Part shown: piece by piece, positions 24,924 to 33,848 of the stretch | Position numbering within the stretch: position 1 is the first letter of the stretch | Layout of the letters: every line of letters begins with the position of its first letter | NCBI GenBank assembly: GCA_963700925.1 | Contig: OY969553.1 | Coordinates: 3,472,001 to 3,536,000 of the forward strand | Reading direction: 5' to 3' | Source of the DNA: CAWJMD01 sp963700925 | Lineage (GTDB): Bacteria > Actinomycetota > Actinomycetes > Actinomycetales > CAWJMD01 | Length of the DNA: 64,000 nucleotides | Translations under genes and position numbers: made by a program | Notes under the pieces: model-generated | Told to the model about the DNA's origin: nothing | Seen by the model: the letters and a program-made list of their open reading frames with translations, nothing else | The model's database searches: none

Positions 24924-25883
24924 ATGAGCACCACCCCGGGTCCCAGGCCCCAGATGAACCTTCGTGGCGCGGTCGACCTGTCGGGGCTGTCGCGTCCGTC
25001 CGCGACCAATGGGCCCGGAGCCCCTGGAGCCGCGTCGGTCGCAGCACCGGGCGGGGTCGTCATCGACGTCACCGAGCAGACGTTCCCCGACCTGGTGCAG
25101 CGCTCGACCACCGTGCCGGTCGTGCTCGACCTCTGGGCGTCGTGGTGCGACCCGTGCAAGCAGCTCACCCCGGTGCTGGAGAAGCTGGCCGCCGAGTACG
25201 AGGGCCGGTTCCTGCTCGCCAAGATCGACGTCGATGCCGAGCAGCAGATCGCCGCAGCGCTGCAGGTGCAGTCGCTGCCGACGGTGATGGCCGTCGTCGC
25301 CGGGCGGCCGCTGATGCTGTTCCAGGGCGCCTACCCCGAGGCGCAGGTGCGCCAGGTGCTCGACGAGTTGCTGAAAGTCGCTGCGCAGCAGGGCGTCACA
25401 GGGCGCGTGGACGTGACTGCATCCGACGACGTGCTGGGCGACGTGGACGAAGGCCCCGTCGAGGAGCCTCTGCCGCCGCTCCATGCCGAGGCGTACGACG
25501 CGATCGACCGTGGCGACATGGATGCCGCCGCCGACGCCTATCGCCGCGCTCTCGCCGAGAACCCTGCCGACGCGATGGCCTCGGCCGGTCTGGCCCAGGT
25601 CGAGCTGTACCGCAGGACCGCCGACGTCGACCCCGATGCTGCGCGTGCTGCGGCCGCGGCCGACCCGTCGGACGTCGAAGCCGCACTCGTCGTGGCCGAC
25701 CTCGATCTCCTCGGCGGGCACGTGGACGACGCCTTCGCGCGCCTCGTCGACGCTGTGCGGCTCACCTCGGGCGACGAGCGCGAGCAGGCTCGGGCGCGTC
25801 TGGTCGAGCTGTTCGACGTCGTCGGCGGTGACGACCCGAGGGTCGCCACCGCCCGACGTGCACTGGCCAGCGCGCTGTTCTGA
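24924..25883 (+). CDS. CnoX/YbbN-like thioredoxin-TPR co-chaperone
   Basis: This 319-residue protein has a thioredoxin domain (about residues 45-155) with an intact WCDPC active site and cis-Pro (QSLPTVMAV). A C-terminal region of tetratricopeptide-like helices follows (AEAYDAIDRGDMDAAADAYRRAL and later). This architecture matches CnoX/YbbN, a holdase or redox co-chaperone that protects proteins from oxidation. The N-terminal 40 residues are Pro/Gly-rich linker. A TAGGAGGAG ribosome site precedes ATG 24924. Confidence 0.88.
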   Translation: MSTTPGPRPQMNLRGAVDLSGLSRPSATNGPGAPGAASVAAPGGVVIDVTEQTFPDLVQRSTTVPVVLDLWASWCDPCKQLTPVLEKLAAEYEGRFLLAKIDVDAEQQIAAALQVQSLPTVMAVVAGRPLMLFQGAYPEAQVRQVLDELLKVAAQQGVTGRVDVTASDDVLGDVDEGPVEEPLPPLHAEAYDAIDRGDMDAAADAYRRALAENPADAMASAGLAQVELYRRTADVDPDAARAAAAADPSDVEAALVVADLDLLGGHVDDAFARLVDAVRLTSGDEREQARARLVELFDVVGGDDPRVATARRALASALF

Positions 25884-25921
25884 GCCTGCTCTGAGCCTGT
25901 TCTGAGCTTGGGCGGGCCCTG

Positions 25922-27070
25922 CTATCCGCTCTTGATGGTGGAGAAGAAGGTCCGGAGGTCGATGGTCACGTCCTCTGGGCGCTCGAGCGCGGCGAAGTGG
26001 CCACCCTCCTCGAACTCGCTCCAGTGGACGATGTTGCTGTTGTCGCGCTCGGCGAACGTGCGAATGGTCTTGAAGTCGTCCTTGAAGACCGCGACACCCG
26101 TTGGGGCTGAGTTGATCGCGGGCTCGGCGCCCGCGCGCCCCTCCTCGTAGTGGTAGCGCCCCGCGTACGCAGAGGTGTTCGTGAACCAGTAGAGCGAGAC
26201 CTGGGTCAGGATCTGGTCGCGCGACACCAGGCTCGTCCCGTTGCCGAAGTTGTTGAACAGCTCGTTCCAGGCCAGCTGACCGACCGGTGAGTCGGAGATG
26301 CCGACGGCGACGGTCTGCGGGCGCGACGCGTTGATCGCGTTGTAGCCACCGACCGACTGGAACCACTCCATGTGCTCCAGGGCCGCGTAGTCCTTCGGCT
26401 CCAGCTTCTCGAACTCGGCCGGGTCGCCCGACGGGAACGAGAACAGGTGCAGCACGTGCAGCCCGAGGAAGCCGGGAGGGTTCAGCAGGCCCAGCTCGCG
26501 CGAGATCATCGCGCCGCCGTCGCTGCCGTGCACGCCGTAGCTGTCATAGCCGAGGCGGCGCATCAGGGTGTCGAACGTGCGGGCGACGCGGGCCATCGTC
26601 CAGCCGCCGCCGACGAGCGGGGTGCTGAACGCGAACCCGGGGATCGACGGGACGACGACCGAGAACGCGTCGGCCGCGTCGCCGCCGTGCGCGACGGGGT
26701 CGGTCAGCGGGCCGATCATGTCGAGGTAGTCGACGAAGGAACCCGGGTACGTGTGGGCCAGCAGCAGTGGGGTCGCGTTCGGTTCCGCGGACGGCACGTG
26801 GATGAAGTGCACTGTCTGGTCGTCGATCTCGGTCAGGTAGTGCGGGAACTCGTTCATCCGGGCCTCCTGCGCCCGCCAGTCGAAGCCGGTGCGCCAGTGG
26901 TCGACCATGTCGCGCAGGTAGTGGTTCGGCACGCCGTAGTCCCAGTTGTCGCCGGGCGCCTCCCGCGGCAGCCGGGTCCTGGCCAGGCGGTCCTGGAGAT
27001 CGTCCAGGTCGCTCTGTGGGATCTCGACGGTGAAGGGACGGATGTCTGTTGAGCTCGTGTTTGAGGTCAT
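25922..27070 (-). CDS. Epoxide hydrolase (EHN-type alpha/beta-hydrolase)
   Basis: This 382-residue protein starts with the epoxide-hydrolase N-terminal domain (FTVEIPQSDLDDLQDRLARTRLP, NWDYGVPNHYLRDMVDHW). An alpha/beta-hydrolase core with the nucleophilic Asp in VHGSDGGAMIS follows. The catalytic His is in EEGGHFAALERPEDV. The oxyanion region HTYPGSFVDYL replaces the usual HGxPGS first residues. Such enzymes open epoxides in detoxification or catabolism. It is divergent from a WYL-domain regulator with a perfect palindrome in the 43-base gap, so it is probably that regulator's target. Confidence 0.9.
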   Translation of the reverse strand: MTSNTSSTDIRPFTVEIPQSDLDDLQDRLARTRLPREAPGDNWDYGVPNHYLRDMVDHWRTGFDWRAQEARMNEFPHYLTEIDDQTVHFIHVPSAEPNATPLLLAHTYPGSFVDYLDMIGPLTDPVAHGGDAADAFSVVVPSIPGFAFSTPLVGGGWTMARVARTFDTLMRRLGYDSYGVHGSDGGAMISRELGLLNPPGFLGLHVLHLFSFPSGDPAEFEKLEPKDYAALEHMEWFQSVGGYNAINASRPQTVAVGISDSPVGQLAWNELFNNFGNGTSLVSRDQILTQVSLYWFTNTSAYAGRYHYEEGRAGAEPAINSAPTGVAVFKDDFKTIRTFAERDNSNIVHWSEFEEGGHFAALERPEDVTIDLRTFFSTIKSG

Positions 27071-27087
27071 AAGAGGAACCTAAATCC

Positions 27088-27114
27088 TGTATAGGAAAGA
27101 CAAGTTCCTATACA
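27088..27114. promoter_or_regulatory. Perfect inverted repeat, candidate operator
   Basis: TGTATAGGAA (27088-27097) and TTCCTATACA (27105-27114) are perfect inverted repeats separated by 7 bases. They sit between the divergent epoxide hydrolase and regulator genes, and the right arm ends on the first base of the regulator ATG. An additional AGGAACC half-site lies just left of it. Probably the binding site of the adjacent WYL regulator. Confidence 0.7.
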
Positions 27115-28106
27115 TGCGACAATCTTCGATCATGCGCGAAACGTCGTCCCGCCTGCTCGCACTGCTCGCCTTGATGGAGTCCCGTCCGGCCTGGCCCGGG
27201 TCCGAGCTGGCCGACCGGCTCGGGGTCAGCATGCGGACGATCCGCAACGACATCGAGCGGCTGCGCGAGCTCGGCTACCCCGTCGACGCCGTCCGCGGAC
27301 CGTCCGGTCACTACCGGCTCGGGGTCGGGGCCAGGCTTCCGCCGCTGCTCCTGGACGACGAGGAGGCGGTGGCAGTCGCGATCGGCCTGCGGACCGGAGC
27401 CGGCGTCAGCGGGATCGAGGACAGCAGCGCCCGTGCGTTGGCCAAGCTCGAGCAGGTGTTGCCGCATCGCTTGCGCCGTCAGGTCAGTGCGATCCAGTCG
27501 GCGACGACCAGAGGGCCCGAGAGCACCGAGACGAACGTCAAGGACCCGCAGGCCGACCCGGCCGTCCTCGGCACGATCGCCAGCGCGATCCGGGACCACC
27601 ACCACGTGCGCTTCGACTACCACGTTGCCGGTGCTCCTGCTGACGGCCCGCCGATCCTGGTGGAGCCGTACCGGCTCGTCAGCTGGGCACGGTACTGGTA
27701 CCTCGTCGGGCGGGAGCCGAGCGCGGGGAAGTGGCGCACGTTCCGGGTCGACTGGATCGACCTGCGCATGCCGACCGGACGCCGCTTCGCACCGAAACCG
27801 CTGCCGGGAGAGGACTACACGAGCTTCGTGCTGCGCGACGTCGCCTTCAGCGGGTGGAAGGTCCACGCCAGGATCACGGTGCTGGCCCCGGCGGCCGAGG
27901 TGCTGTCGCGGATCCACGCGGCGGTCGGGGTCGTCGAGTCGATCGACGACGACACGTGCGTCCTGGTGACGGGAGCCGACAGCCTCGAGGTGATCGCCGT
28001 CTACATCGGCATGCTCGGCCTGGACTTCCGCGTGACCGAGCCGCCAGGGCTCGTCGACCATCTCCGGGTGGTGGGCGAGCGGTACCGCAACGCGATCGCG
28101 GAGTAG
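27114..28106 (+). CDS. YafY-type HTH/WYL-domain transcriptional regulator
   Basis: This 330-residue regulator has an N-terminal winged helix (SRLLALLALMESRPAWPGSELADRLGVSMRTIRNDIERL) and a C-terminal WYL domain. The ligand-binding region is LVEPYRLVSWARYWYLVG followed by FRVDWIDLRM. WYL proteins sense small molecules or nucleic acids and repress or activate adjacent genes. The ATG at 27114 overlaps a perfect palindrome, so the message may be leaderless or start at ATG 27132. The divergent gene encodes an epoxide hydrolase. Confidence 0.9.
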   Translation: MRQSSIMRETSSRLLALLALMESRPAWPGSELADRLGVSMRTIRNDIERLRELGYPVDAVRGPSGHYRLGVGARLPPLLLDDEEAVAVAIGLRTGAGVSGIEDSSARALAKLEQVLPHRLRRQVSAIQSATTRGPESTETNVKDPQADPAVLGTIASAIRDHHHVRFDYHVAGAPADGPPILVEPYRLVSWARYWYLVGREPSAGKWRTFRVDWIDLRMPTGRRFAPKPLPGEDYTSFVLRDVAFSGWKVHARITVLAPAAEVLSRIHAAVGVVESIDDDTCVLVTGADSLEVIAVYIGMLGLDFRVTEPPGLVDHLRVVGERYRNAIAE

Positions 28107-28113
28107 CTGAGTG

Positions 28114-28157
28114 CTCCGACTTCTCCGACTTCTCCGACTCTCCGACTCCTCCGACTA
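28114..28157 (+). repeat. 8-9-bp tandem repeat (CTCCGACTT) at convergent stops
   Basis: Five units of CTCCGACTT or one-base variants occur from 28114 to 28157, between the regulator stop and the glgB stop, and the last unit includes the glgB stop codon. It is a short microsatellite-type array; no hairpin potential is obvious. Confidence 0.75.
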
Positions 28158-30479
28158 CTGCGTCTGCTCGGGCTCGGTGCGGTCCACCGTTGCGTCGACT
28201 GCCCGTGGCGTGGTTGCCGGGTCGTCGGCATCGGCCGGCTGGTCGGTCGGCTGGTCGGTCGGCTGCAGGTAGAGCGCGGCGAGCGGCGGCACACGCAGGA
28301 CGACCGATGCAGGCAGGCCGTGCCAGCTGGTCGCCTCGGCAGTGACCGCACCCATGTTGCCCACCCCTGAGCCGCCGTACTCGACTGCGTCGGTGTTCAT
28401 CACCTCGGTCCACCGTCCGGCACGCGGGAGGCCCACGCGGTAGCCCTCATGAGGGGTGCCGGCGAAGTTCACCAGGCACACCAACGGGTTGCCGGCGGCG
28501 TCGAAGCGCGTGAACGAGAACACGTTGTGCGGCGTGTCGTTGGCGTCGATCCAGGCGAAACCCGCTGGGTCGTGGTCGTTCTCCCACAGCGCCGGTGTTG
28601 CGCGGTACAGCGAGTTGAGGTCGGCCACCATCCGCTGCACGGCGGCATGGACGGGCTGGTCGAGCAGCCACCAGTCGAGGCTTCGCTCCTCGGCCCACTC
28701 GGCCTCCTGGGCGAACTCGGTGCCCATGAACAGCAGCTGCTTGCCCGGGTGCGCCCACATGTAGGCGAGGAAGGCACGCAGGTTCGCCAGCTGCTGCCAG
28801 CGGTCGCCCGGCATCTTGCGCAGCATCGACCCCTTGCCGTGCACGACCTCGTCGTGGCTGATCGGGAGCAGGAAGCTCTCGCTGAACGCGTACATCAGCG
28901 AGAACGTCATCCGGTGGTGGTGGTACTGGCGGTGAACGGGGTCCTCTTTGGCGTAGCCGAGGCTGTCGTTCATCCAGCCCATGTTCCACTTCAGGCCGAA
29001 GCCGAGTCCGCCGAGATGGGTCGAACGGGTCACCCCTGGCCACGAGGTCGACTCCTCGGCGATCATGACGACTCCCGGAACGCGCTTGTACGCAGTGGCA
29101 TTCACCTCCTGCAGGAAGTCGATCGCCTCCAGGTGTTCGCGCCCGCCGTGCACGTTCGGCGTCCACTGACCGTCCTCGCGCGAGTAGTCGAGGTACAGCA
29201 TCGAGGCCACCGCGTCGACGCGCAGGCCGTCGATGTGGAACTCCTCGAGCCAGTAGATCGCGTTGGCCACCAAGAAGTTTCGGACTTCTCGGCGCCCGTA
29301 GTCGAAGACCAGCGTGCCCCAGTCGGGGTGCTCGCCCTTGCGGGGGTCGGGGTACTCGTAGAGAGGCTCCCCGTCGAAACGCGCCAGCGCCCAGGTGTCC
29401 TTCGGGAAGTGGGCAGGCACCCAGTCGAGGATCACGCCGATGCCCGCCTGGTGCAGCCGGTCGACGAGGTACTTGAAGTCGTCGGGGTGGCCGAAGCGCG
29501 AGGTCGGCGCGTAGTACGACGTGACCTGGTAGCCCCAGGAGCCACCGAAGGGGTGCTCGGCCACGGGCAGCAGCTCCACGTGGGTGAAACCCGTTGCTGC
29601 GACGTGCCCCACGAGCTGGTCGGCCAGCTCGCGGTAGCTGAGGCCCTGCCGCCACGAGCCGAGGTGCACCTCGTACACACTCATCGGGCCCGTGTGCGGG
29701 TCTCTCTCCGCACGGGCAGACATGTGGACGTCGTCGGCCCACTCGTAGGTGCTCTCGACCACGACGGACGCTCTCGCTGGAGGAACCTCGGCGGCCCGCG
29801 CCATCGGGTCGGCCTTCGAGACCCAGCGCCCGTTCCGTCCGAGGATCTCGAAGGAGTAGCGGCTCCCGGCCAGGACACCCGGCACGAACAGCTCCCAGAC
29901 CCCGGACGGGCCCAGCGACCGCAGCTGGTGGGTGCGACCGTCCCAGTGGTTGTCGTCGCACACCAGGCGCACGGCCCGCGCGTGCGGTGCCCAGACCGCG
30001 AACGACGTGCCCTCGACGTCGCCCATCACCCCCGGGTAGCGGCGCACGCGGGCGCCGAGTGCGTTCCACAGCTCCTCGTGGCGCCCCTCGGCGACGAGGT
30101 GCCGGTCCATCTCGCCCAGCGTCGGCAGGAAGCGGTACGGGTCGTCGACGGTGCTCGTGCCGTGGCCGGCGTAGGCCACGTCCAGCCGGTAGTCGGTCAC
30201 CTCGGCCACCGGCACCACGCCCGCCCAGACGCCGTGCGCCTCGTGCTGCAGCGGGTGGAGGCTGTCATCCGGCAGCCGCACGGAGACCGCCTCGGCCAGC
30301 GGTTTGAGCGTGCGGACGGTGACGGCCCCGTCGTGCGGGTGGGCCCCGAGCACTTCATGAGGCACGGGGTGCGCGCCGTCTCCCAGCAGCGCCAGGTCGC
30401 GGGCGCCGACCGGACGGAGCGAGGAGCCTGGTCTCGAGGGTTGGCTGGTCGGGGCGGTCGTCCGCGAGGGGTCCGTCAT
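28155..30479 (-). CDS. glgB: 1,4-alpha-glucan branching enzyme
   Basis: This 774-residue GH13 enzyme introduces alpha-1,6 branches into alpha-glucan. The order is N-terminal carbohydrate-binding domains, catalytic barrel, and C-terminal beta domain. The nucleophile Asp is in DGLRVDAVASMLYLDY, the acid/base Glu in MIAEESTSWP, and the transition-state Asp in ISHDEVVHGKGS. The C-terminal tail carries a short repeat of TDQP units. ATG 30479 is preferred; the frame opens further upstream with atypical sequence. It sits 6 kb from the other glucan genes, with the signalling genes between them. Confidence 0.94.
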   Translation of the reverse strand: MTDPSRTTAPTSQPSRPGSSLRPVGARDLALLGDGAHPVPHEVLGAHPHDGAVTVRTLKPLAEAVSVRLPDDSLHPLQHEAHGVWAGVVPVAEVTDYRLDVAYAGHGTSTVDDPYRFLPTLGEMDRHLVAEGRHEELWNALGARVRRYPGVMGDVEGTSFAVWAPHARAVRLVCDDNHWDGRTHQLRSLGPSGVWELFVPGVLAGSRYSFEILGRNGRWVSKADPMARAAEVPPARASVVVESTYEWADDVHMSARAERDPHTGPMSVYEVHLGSWRQGLSYRELADQLVGHVAATGFTHVELLPVAEHPFGGSWGYQVTSYYAPTSRFGHPDDFKYLVDRLHQAGIGVILDWVPAHFPKDTWALARFDGEPLYEYPDPRKGEHPDWGTLVFDYGRREVRNFLVANAIYWLEEFHIDGLRVDAVASMLYLDYSREDGQWTPNVHGGREHLEAIDFLQEVNATAYKRVPGVVMIAEESTSWPGVTRSTHLGGLGFGLKWNMGWMNDSLGYAKEDPVHRQYHHHRMTFSLMYAFSESFLLPISHDEVVHGKGSMLRKMPGDRWQQLANLRAFLAYMWAHPGKQLLFMGTEFAQEAEWAEERSLDWWLLDQPVHAAVQRMVADLNSLYRATPALWENDHDPAGFAWIDANDTPHNVFSFTRFDAAGNPLVCLVNFAGTPHEGYRVGLPRAGRWTEVMNTDAVEYGGSGVGNMGAVTAEATSWHGLPASVVLRVPPLAALYLQPTDQPTDQPADADDPATTPRAVDATVDRTEPEQTQ

Positions 30480-31029
30480 GGCACCAGTCTGTCGTGCCGA
30501 GCACGCCAGGCAAACGGTGCATCTTGATAGCCCGATCCGGTCGATTGCCGTCACGGTGTGTGCCGGTCGGGCGATGGCCCCCACATTTCACCGTCCGTGC
30601 GCAACCGAGCGGCTCACCGGGCTCCACATCGGGAGGCATGTGCGCAGGAGCCGCCGGTTCCGGTGACAGTCGGTAGCAACTGGTCGGGATCGGGGGAGCC
30701 CTGTCGCCGGCGGCCGTGCGCCGTTTCGGCGGCGCGGCCGTGAACACGGCCCGCAACGCGGGAGACCGGAGTCTCATTGACCTCAGCGGCAGGCAACAGG
30801 CCCGCCCGACAGGGGGAAGTAGGGGGACGATATGAGCGGATGGCTCACGAGAAGTGCTGTGCGAGGCGGCCTGTCAGTTGCCACTCTCACGATGCTCGTC
30901 GCTGTGGTCAGCGCGGGCTCCAAGTGGAAGATGATGATGTGGGGCTGACGCGGGGCCCTGAGGAGTCTCCGGGGCAGCTGGGGGTTGTCGTGCCCGGGTA
31001 CAAGTGGATCTGAGCAGGCCCGCTGCGCC
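30480..31029. other. Intergenic region between glgB and the GGDEF-EAL gene
   Basis: The 550 bases hold divergent upstream regions. The only coding signal I support is the 38-residue ORF at 30832-30948. Another frame ending at 31013 (VVVPGYKWI) is open but lacks a convincing start. No riboswitch, tRNA or strong terminator was recognised. Confidence 0.5.
30832..30948 (+). CDS. Small hydrophobic peptide (38 aa) upstream of GGDEF-EAL gene
   Basis: This ORF starts at ATG 30832 behind a GGGGGA ribosome site with ideal spacing. It begins MSGWLTRSAVRGGLSVATLT, continues with a hydrophobic stretch (MLVAVVSAG), and ends KWKMMMWG. It has a basic N-terminus and one hydrophobic helix, like a small membrane peptide or a secreted signal-like peptide. 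It lies 82 bases before the GGDEF-EAL gene on the same strand. No homology is known to me. A regulatory leader peptide is the alternative. Confidence 0.5.
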   Translation: MSGWLTRSAVRGGLSVATLTMLVAVVSAGSKWKMMMWG

Positions 31030-33255
31030 ATGTCGACTGACGAGCACGCGCCGGGGGCGACCGCCCGTCCCGTGACGGCACCGGCTGCGAGCCATCGCCG
31101 CAGGGCCCAGCTGCTGCCGCTCTACGCAGGTGGAACCGGGCTGGTCGGCGTCGGCGTGCTGGTGGCGGTCCTGATGAACGACCTCCCCCTGGAGGCGCTC
31201 ACCGCGCACCCGTGGCAGCTGGTCGCCCTGGCGCTGGCGCTTGCGCTCGGCGAGCTGCGACCGATCCCGGTGTCGCGCGGTGACGACACGGTCTCGCCCG
31301 TCACCATCTCCACCACGTTCGCCGTGGCCCTGGTCGTGCTCGGTCCCCTGTCGTTCCTGCTGCTCGTGCACAGCCTCGCTGTCGGGCTCGACGACCTGCG
31401 CAGCGGTCGCCGTCCGCTGCAGATGCTGTTCAACGCGGGCCAGTACGCGGTCAGCATCGTCGCCGCACGGGTTGCCTTCTGCCTGATGACGGGCACGCCG
31501 CTGCTCGGCGGCTACGAGGAGTTTCAGGTCAGTCACCTGCTGGCCGCCCTCGTGGCCGGCGCCGTCTTCGCCCTGCTGAACGACTCCCTGGTCGCCATCG
31601 TCGTCGCCCTGGCCTCGGGTCAGCGTGTCGGCGCGATGCTGCGCCAGGACCTGAGGTTCAAGCTGGAGACCTCCGGCGTCCTCGTGGCCCTGGCGCCACC
31701 GGCCGCGCTGTTGGCCGACGTGTCGTTGCTGATGCTGCCCCTGCTCGCCCTTCCGGTACTGGCGGTACGGCGGACCGCGCAGATGGCGGTCTTGCGTGAA
31801 CGACAGTCGCTGCACGACCCGTTGACCGGTCTGGCGAACCGAGAGCTGTTCCGCCGCAGGGTCGAGCGGGCACTTGACGCCGCGCCGGCCGAGCAGTGCG
31901 GCGTGGCGGTCCTGATGGTCGACATGGACCACTTCAAGGACGTCAACGACATCCTCGGGCACCACGTCGGAGACCAGCTGCTGCGCGAGATCGGCAACCG
32001 CCTCCAGCGGGCCGTCGCCTCACATGACGAGAACGCCACTGTCTCAAGGCTCGGCGGTGACGAGTTCGCCATCGTGCTGATGGATCCCGACTCACTCGTA
32101 AGCGCAGAGATCCTGGCCGAGTTGCTGCTCGGGGCCCTGGCGCGGCCGGTCGACATCCCCGGGCAGCGGCTGTCGGTCCAGGTCAGCATCGGTGTCACCA
32201 CGACCGGCGGTCGGCACGTCAACGTGCACGGGCTGATGTCGGAGGCCGACATCGCGTTGTACGAAGCCAAGCGCGACAGGGGCCGCTACCGCGTCTTCGA
32301 GCCGGGCACCGTCACCGGGTCGGCCGAGAGGCTGTTGCTGCTGCCCCAGCTGCGTGACGCCATCGAAGGCGGTCAGCTGCAGGTGCTCTACCAGCCGCAG
32401 CTCGACGTGCGCGACGGAAACATCCTCACCGTCGAGGCGCTGGTGCGATGGGACCACCCCGTCCACGGACGTCTGGGCCCGGACGCGTTCATCACGCTCG
32501 CCGAGAGCGCAGGACTGATCGGTCGCCTGACCAGCCACGTGCTCGCGACGGCGGTCGAAGCCGCGAGCGGCTGGCGCAAGCTCGGTTGGGACGTCGGTGT
32601 GGCCGTCAACCTCTCCGCCCGCCAGCTGGGCGACGAGTCGCTGCCGCGGGAGGTCGCGGGCCTGCTGACCCAGTGGGGACTGCCGGCCTCGCACCTGACG
32701 ATCGAGGTCACCGAGAGCAGCCTGATGGTCGACGCCCGGCAGGCCAGCAAGGTGCTGAGGTCGTTGCGCGACATGGGTGTTCGCCTCGCCATCGACGACT
32801 TCGGCACCGGGTACTCGTCGCTCGTGCTGCTGCAGCGCCTCGACGTCGACGAGCTGAAGGTGGACCGCAGCTTCGTGGCCGGGCTGGTGCGCGGCAGCCA
32901 CGACGAGATCCTGGTGCGCTCCATCATCGACCTCGGCCACAACCTGGGCCTGACCGTCGTTGCCGAAGGCGTCGAGACCGGCGTGGTGGCCGAGCAGCTC
33001 ACGGCGATGGGGTGCGACCGCCTGCAGGGCTATCTGTTCGGACGGCCGATGGCCGACGAGGCCATCAACGCCGTCCTCGCGGCACAGCACGCGGTGAGCA
33101 TGCACCCGCAGCGCGCAGTCCTGCCTGCTCTGCCGGTCCTTCCTGTCCTTCATGTCTTGACCGACCTGCCGGTGCAGCCCACGACGCCGGTTCTGCCGGC
33201 CGTGCCCACCCGCCCGGTGCTGCGCTCGATCGGTGGAGGCGCAGCAGGATGCTGA
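31030..33255 (+). CDS. Membrane-bound GGDEF-EAL cyclic-di-GMP signalling protein
   Basis: This 741-residue protein has an N-terminal membrane region with about seven helices (residues 25-250). A GGDEF domain (about 265-425) with intact LGGDEF near residue 340 follows, then an EAL domain with VEALVRWDHP near 467 and the downstream motifs VNLSARQL, EVTESSLM and IDDFGTGYSSL. Both the synthase and phosphodiesterase signatures look active, so net activity cannot be predicted. The last 45 residues are Pro/Val/Leu repeats (LPVLPVLHVL). It overlaps the DUF5317 gene by 7 bases. Confidence 0.93.
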   Translation: MSTDEHAPGATARPVTAPAASHRRRAQLLPLYAGGTGLVGVGVLVAVLMNDLPLEALTAHPWQLVALALALALGELRPIPVSRGDDTVSPVTISTTFAVALVVLGPLSFLLLVHSLAVGLDDLRSGRRPLQMLFNAGQYAVSIVAARVAFCLMTGTPLLGGYEEFQVSHLLAALVAGAVFALLNDSLVAIVVALASGQRVGAMLRQDLRFKLETSGVLVALAPPAALLADVSLLMLPLLALPVLAVRRTAQMAVLRERQSLHDPLTGLANRELFRRRVERALDAAPAEQCGVAVLMVDMDHFKDVNDILGHHVGDQLLREIGNRLQRAVASHDENATVSRLGGDEFAIVLMDPDSLVSAEILAELLLGALARPVDIPGQRLSVQVSIGVTTTGGRHVNVHGLMSEADIALYEAKRDRGRYRVFEPGTVTGSAERLLLLPQLRDAIEGGQLQVLYQPQLDVRDGNILTVEALVRWDHPVHGRLGPDAFITLAESAGLIGRLTSHVLATAVEAASGWRKLGWDVGVAVNLSARQLGDESLPREVAGLLTQWGLPASHLTIEVTESSLMVDARQASKVLRSLRDMGVRLAIDDFGTGYSSLVLLQRLDVDELKVDRSFVAGLVRGSHDEILVRSIIDLGHNLGLTVVAEGVETGVVAEQLTAMGCDRLQGYLFGRPMADEAINAVLAAQHAVSMHPQRAVLPALPVLPVLHVLTDLPVQPTTPVLPAVPTRPVLRSIGGGAAGC

Positions 33256-33848
33256 CGGTCGCCATGTTCCTGCTCGGACTGGCCCTCGTGCCCCTGACGG
33301 GCGGCACGTGGCGGCGCCTGGCCACTCTTCGCATGCGTCACGGCTGGCTTGCCGTGGCGTCCCTCGCCTGCCAGGTCGTGGTGTTGCAAGGGCCTGGTCT
33401 GCCCGAGGGTCCGTCAGCCGCCCTGCACGTGCTGAGCTACGTGCTCGCAGGGGCCTTCGTGATCGCCAACCGTCGACTGTCCGGGCTGTGGGTGCTCGCC
33501 CTGGGCGCCGCCTCGAACGGCATCACCATCGCCCTCAACGGTGGCACCCTGCCCGCCTCACGGGTGGCCCAGCGGACAGCCGGGATCGAGGTCCAGGACG
33601 GCTTCGTCAACTCGGGTGTGCTGGTCGACCCGGTGCTGCCGTGGCTAGGGGACGTGTTCGCCGTACCCGCGTTCGTGCCTCTGGCCAACGTGTTCAGCGT
33701 CGGCGACGTGCTGATCGTCATCGGTGCGTGGTGGATGCTCTGGGCCGCAAGCCGTACCGTCCCATCACCGTCGGCGGACTGGTGGCTGATACCGAGTACG
33801 GTCGCCGAGTGCCCTCCGGAGAAGAGCCTTCCGACCTTCCCGGGCTGA
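33249..33848 (+). CDS. DUF5317 membrane protein
   Basis: This 199-residue protein has four to five transmembrane helices and matches DUF5317, with typical segments HGWLAVASLACQVVVL and NRRLSGLWVLALGAASNGITIALNGGTLP and a late VFSVGDVLIVIGAWWML. Function is unknown. It overlaps the end of the GGDEF-EAL gene by 7 bases and the next gene by about 40 bases, so all three are co-transcribed. It may be a membrane partner of the c-di-GMP protein. Confidence 0.85.
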   Translation: MLTVAMFLLGLALVPLTGGTWRRLATLRMRHGWLAVASLACQVVVLQGPGLPEGPSAALHVLSYVLAGAFVIANRRLSGLWVLALGAASNGITIALNGGTLPASRVAQRTAGIEVQDGFVNSGVLVDPVLPWLGDVFAVPAFVPLANVFSVGDVLIVIGAWWMLWAASRTVPSPSADWWLIPSTVAECPPEKSLPTFPG

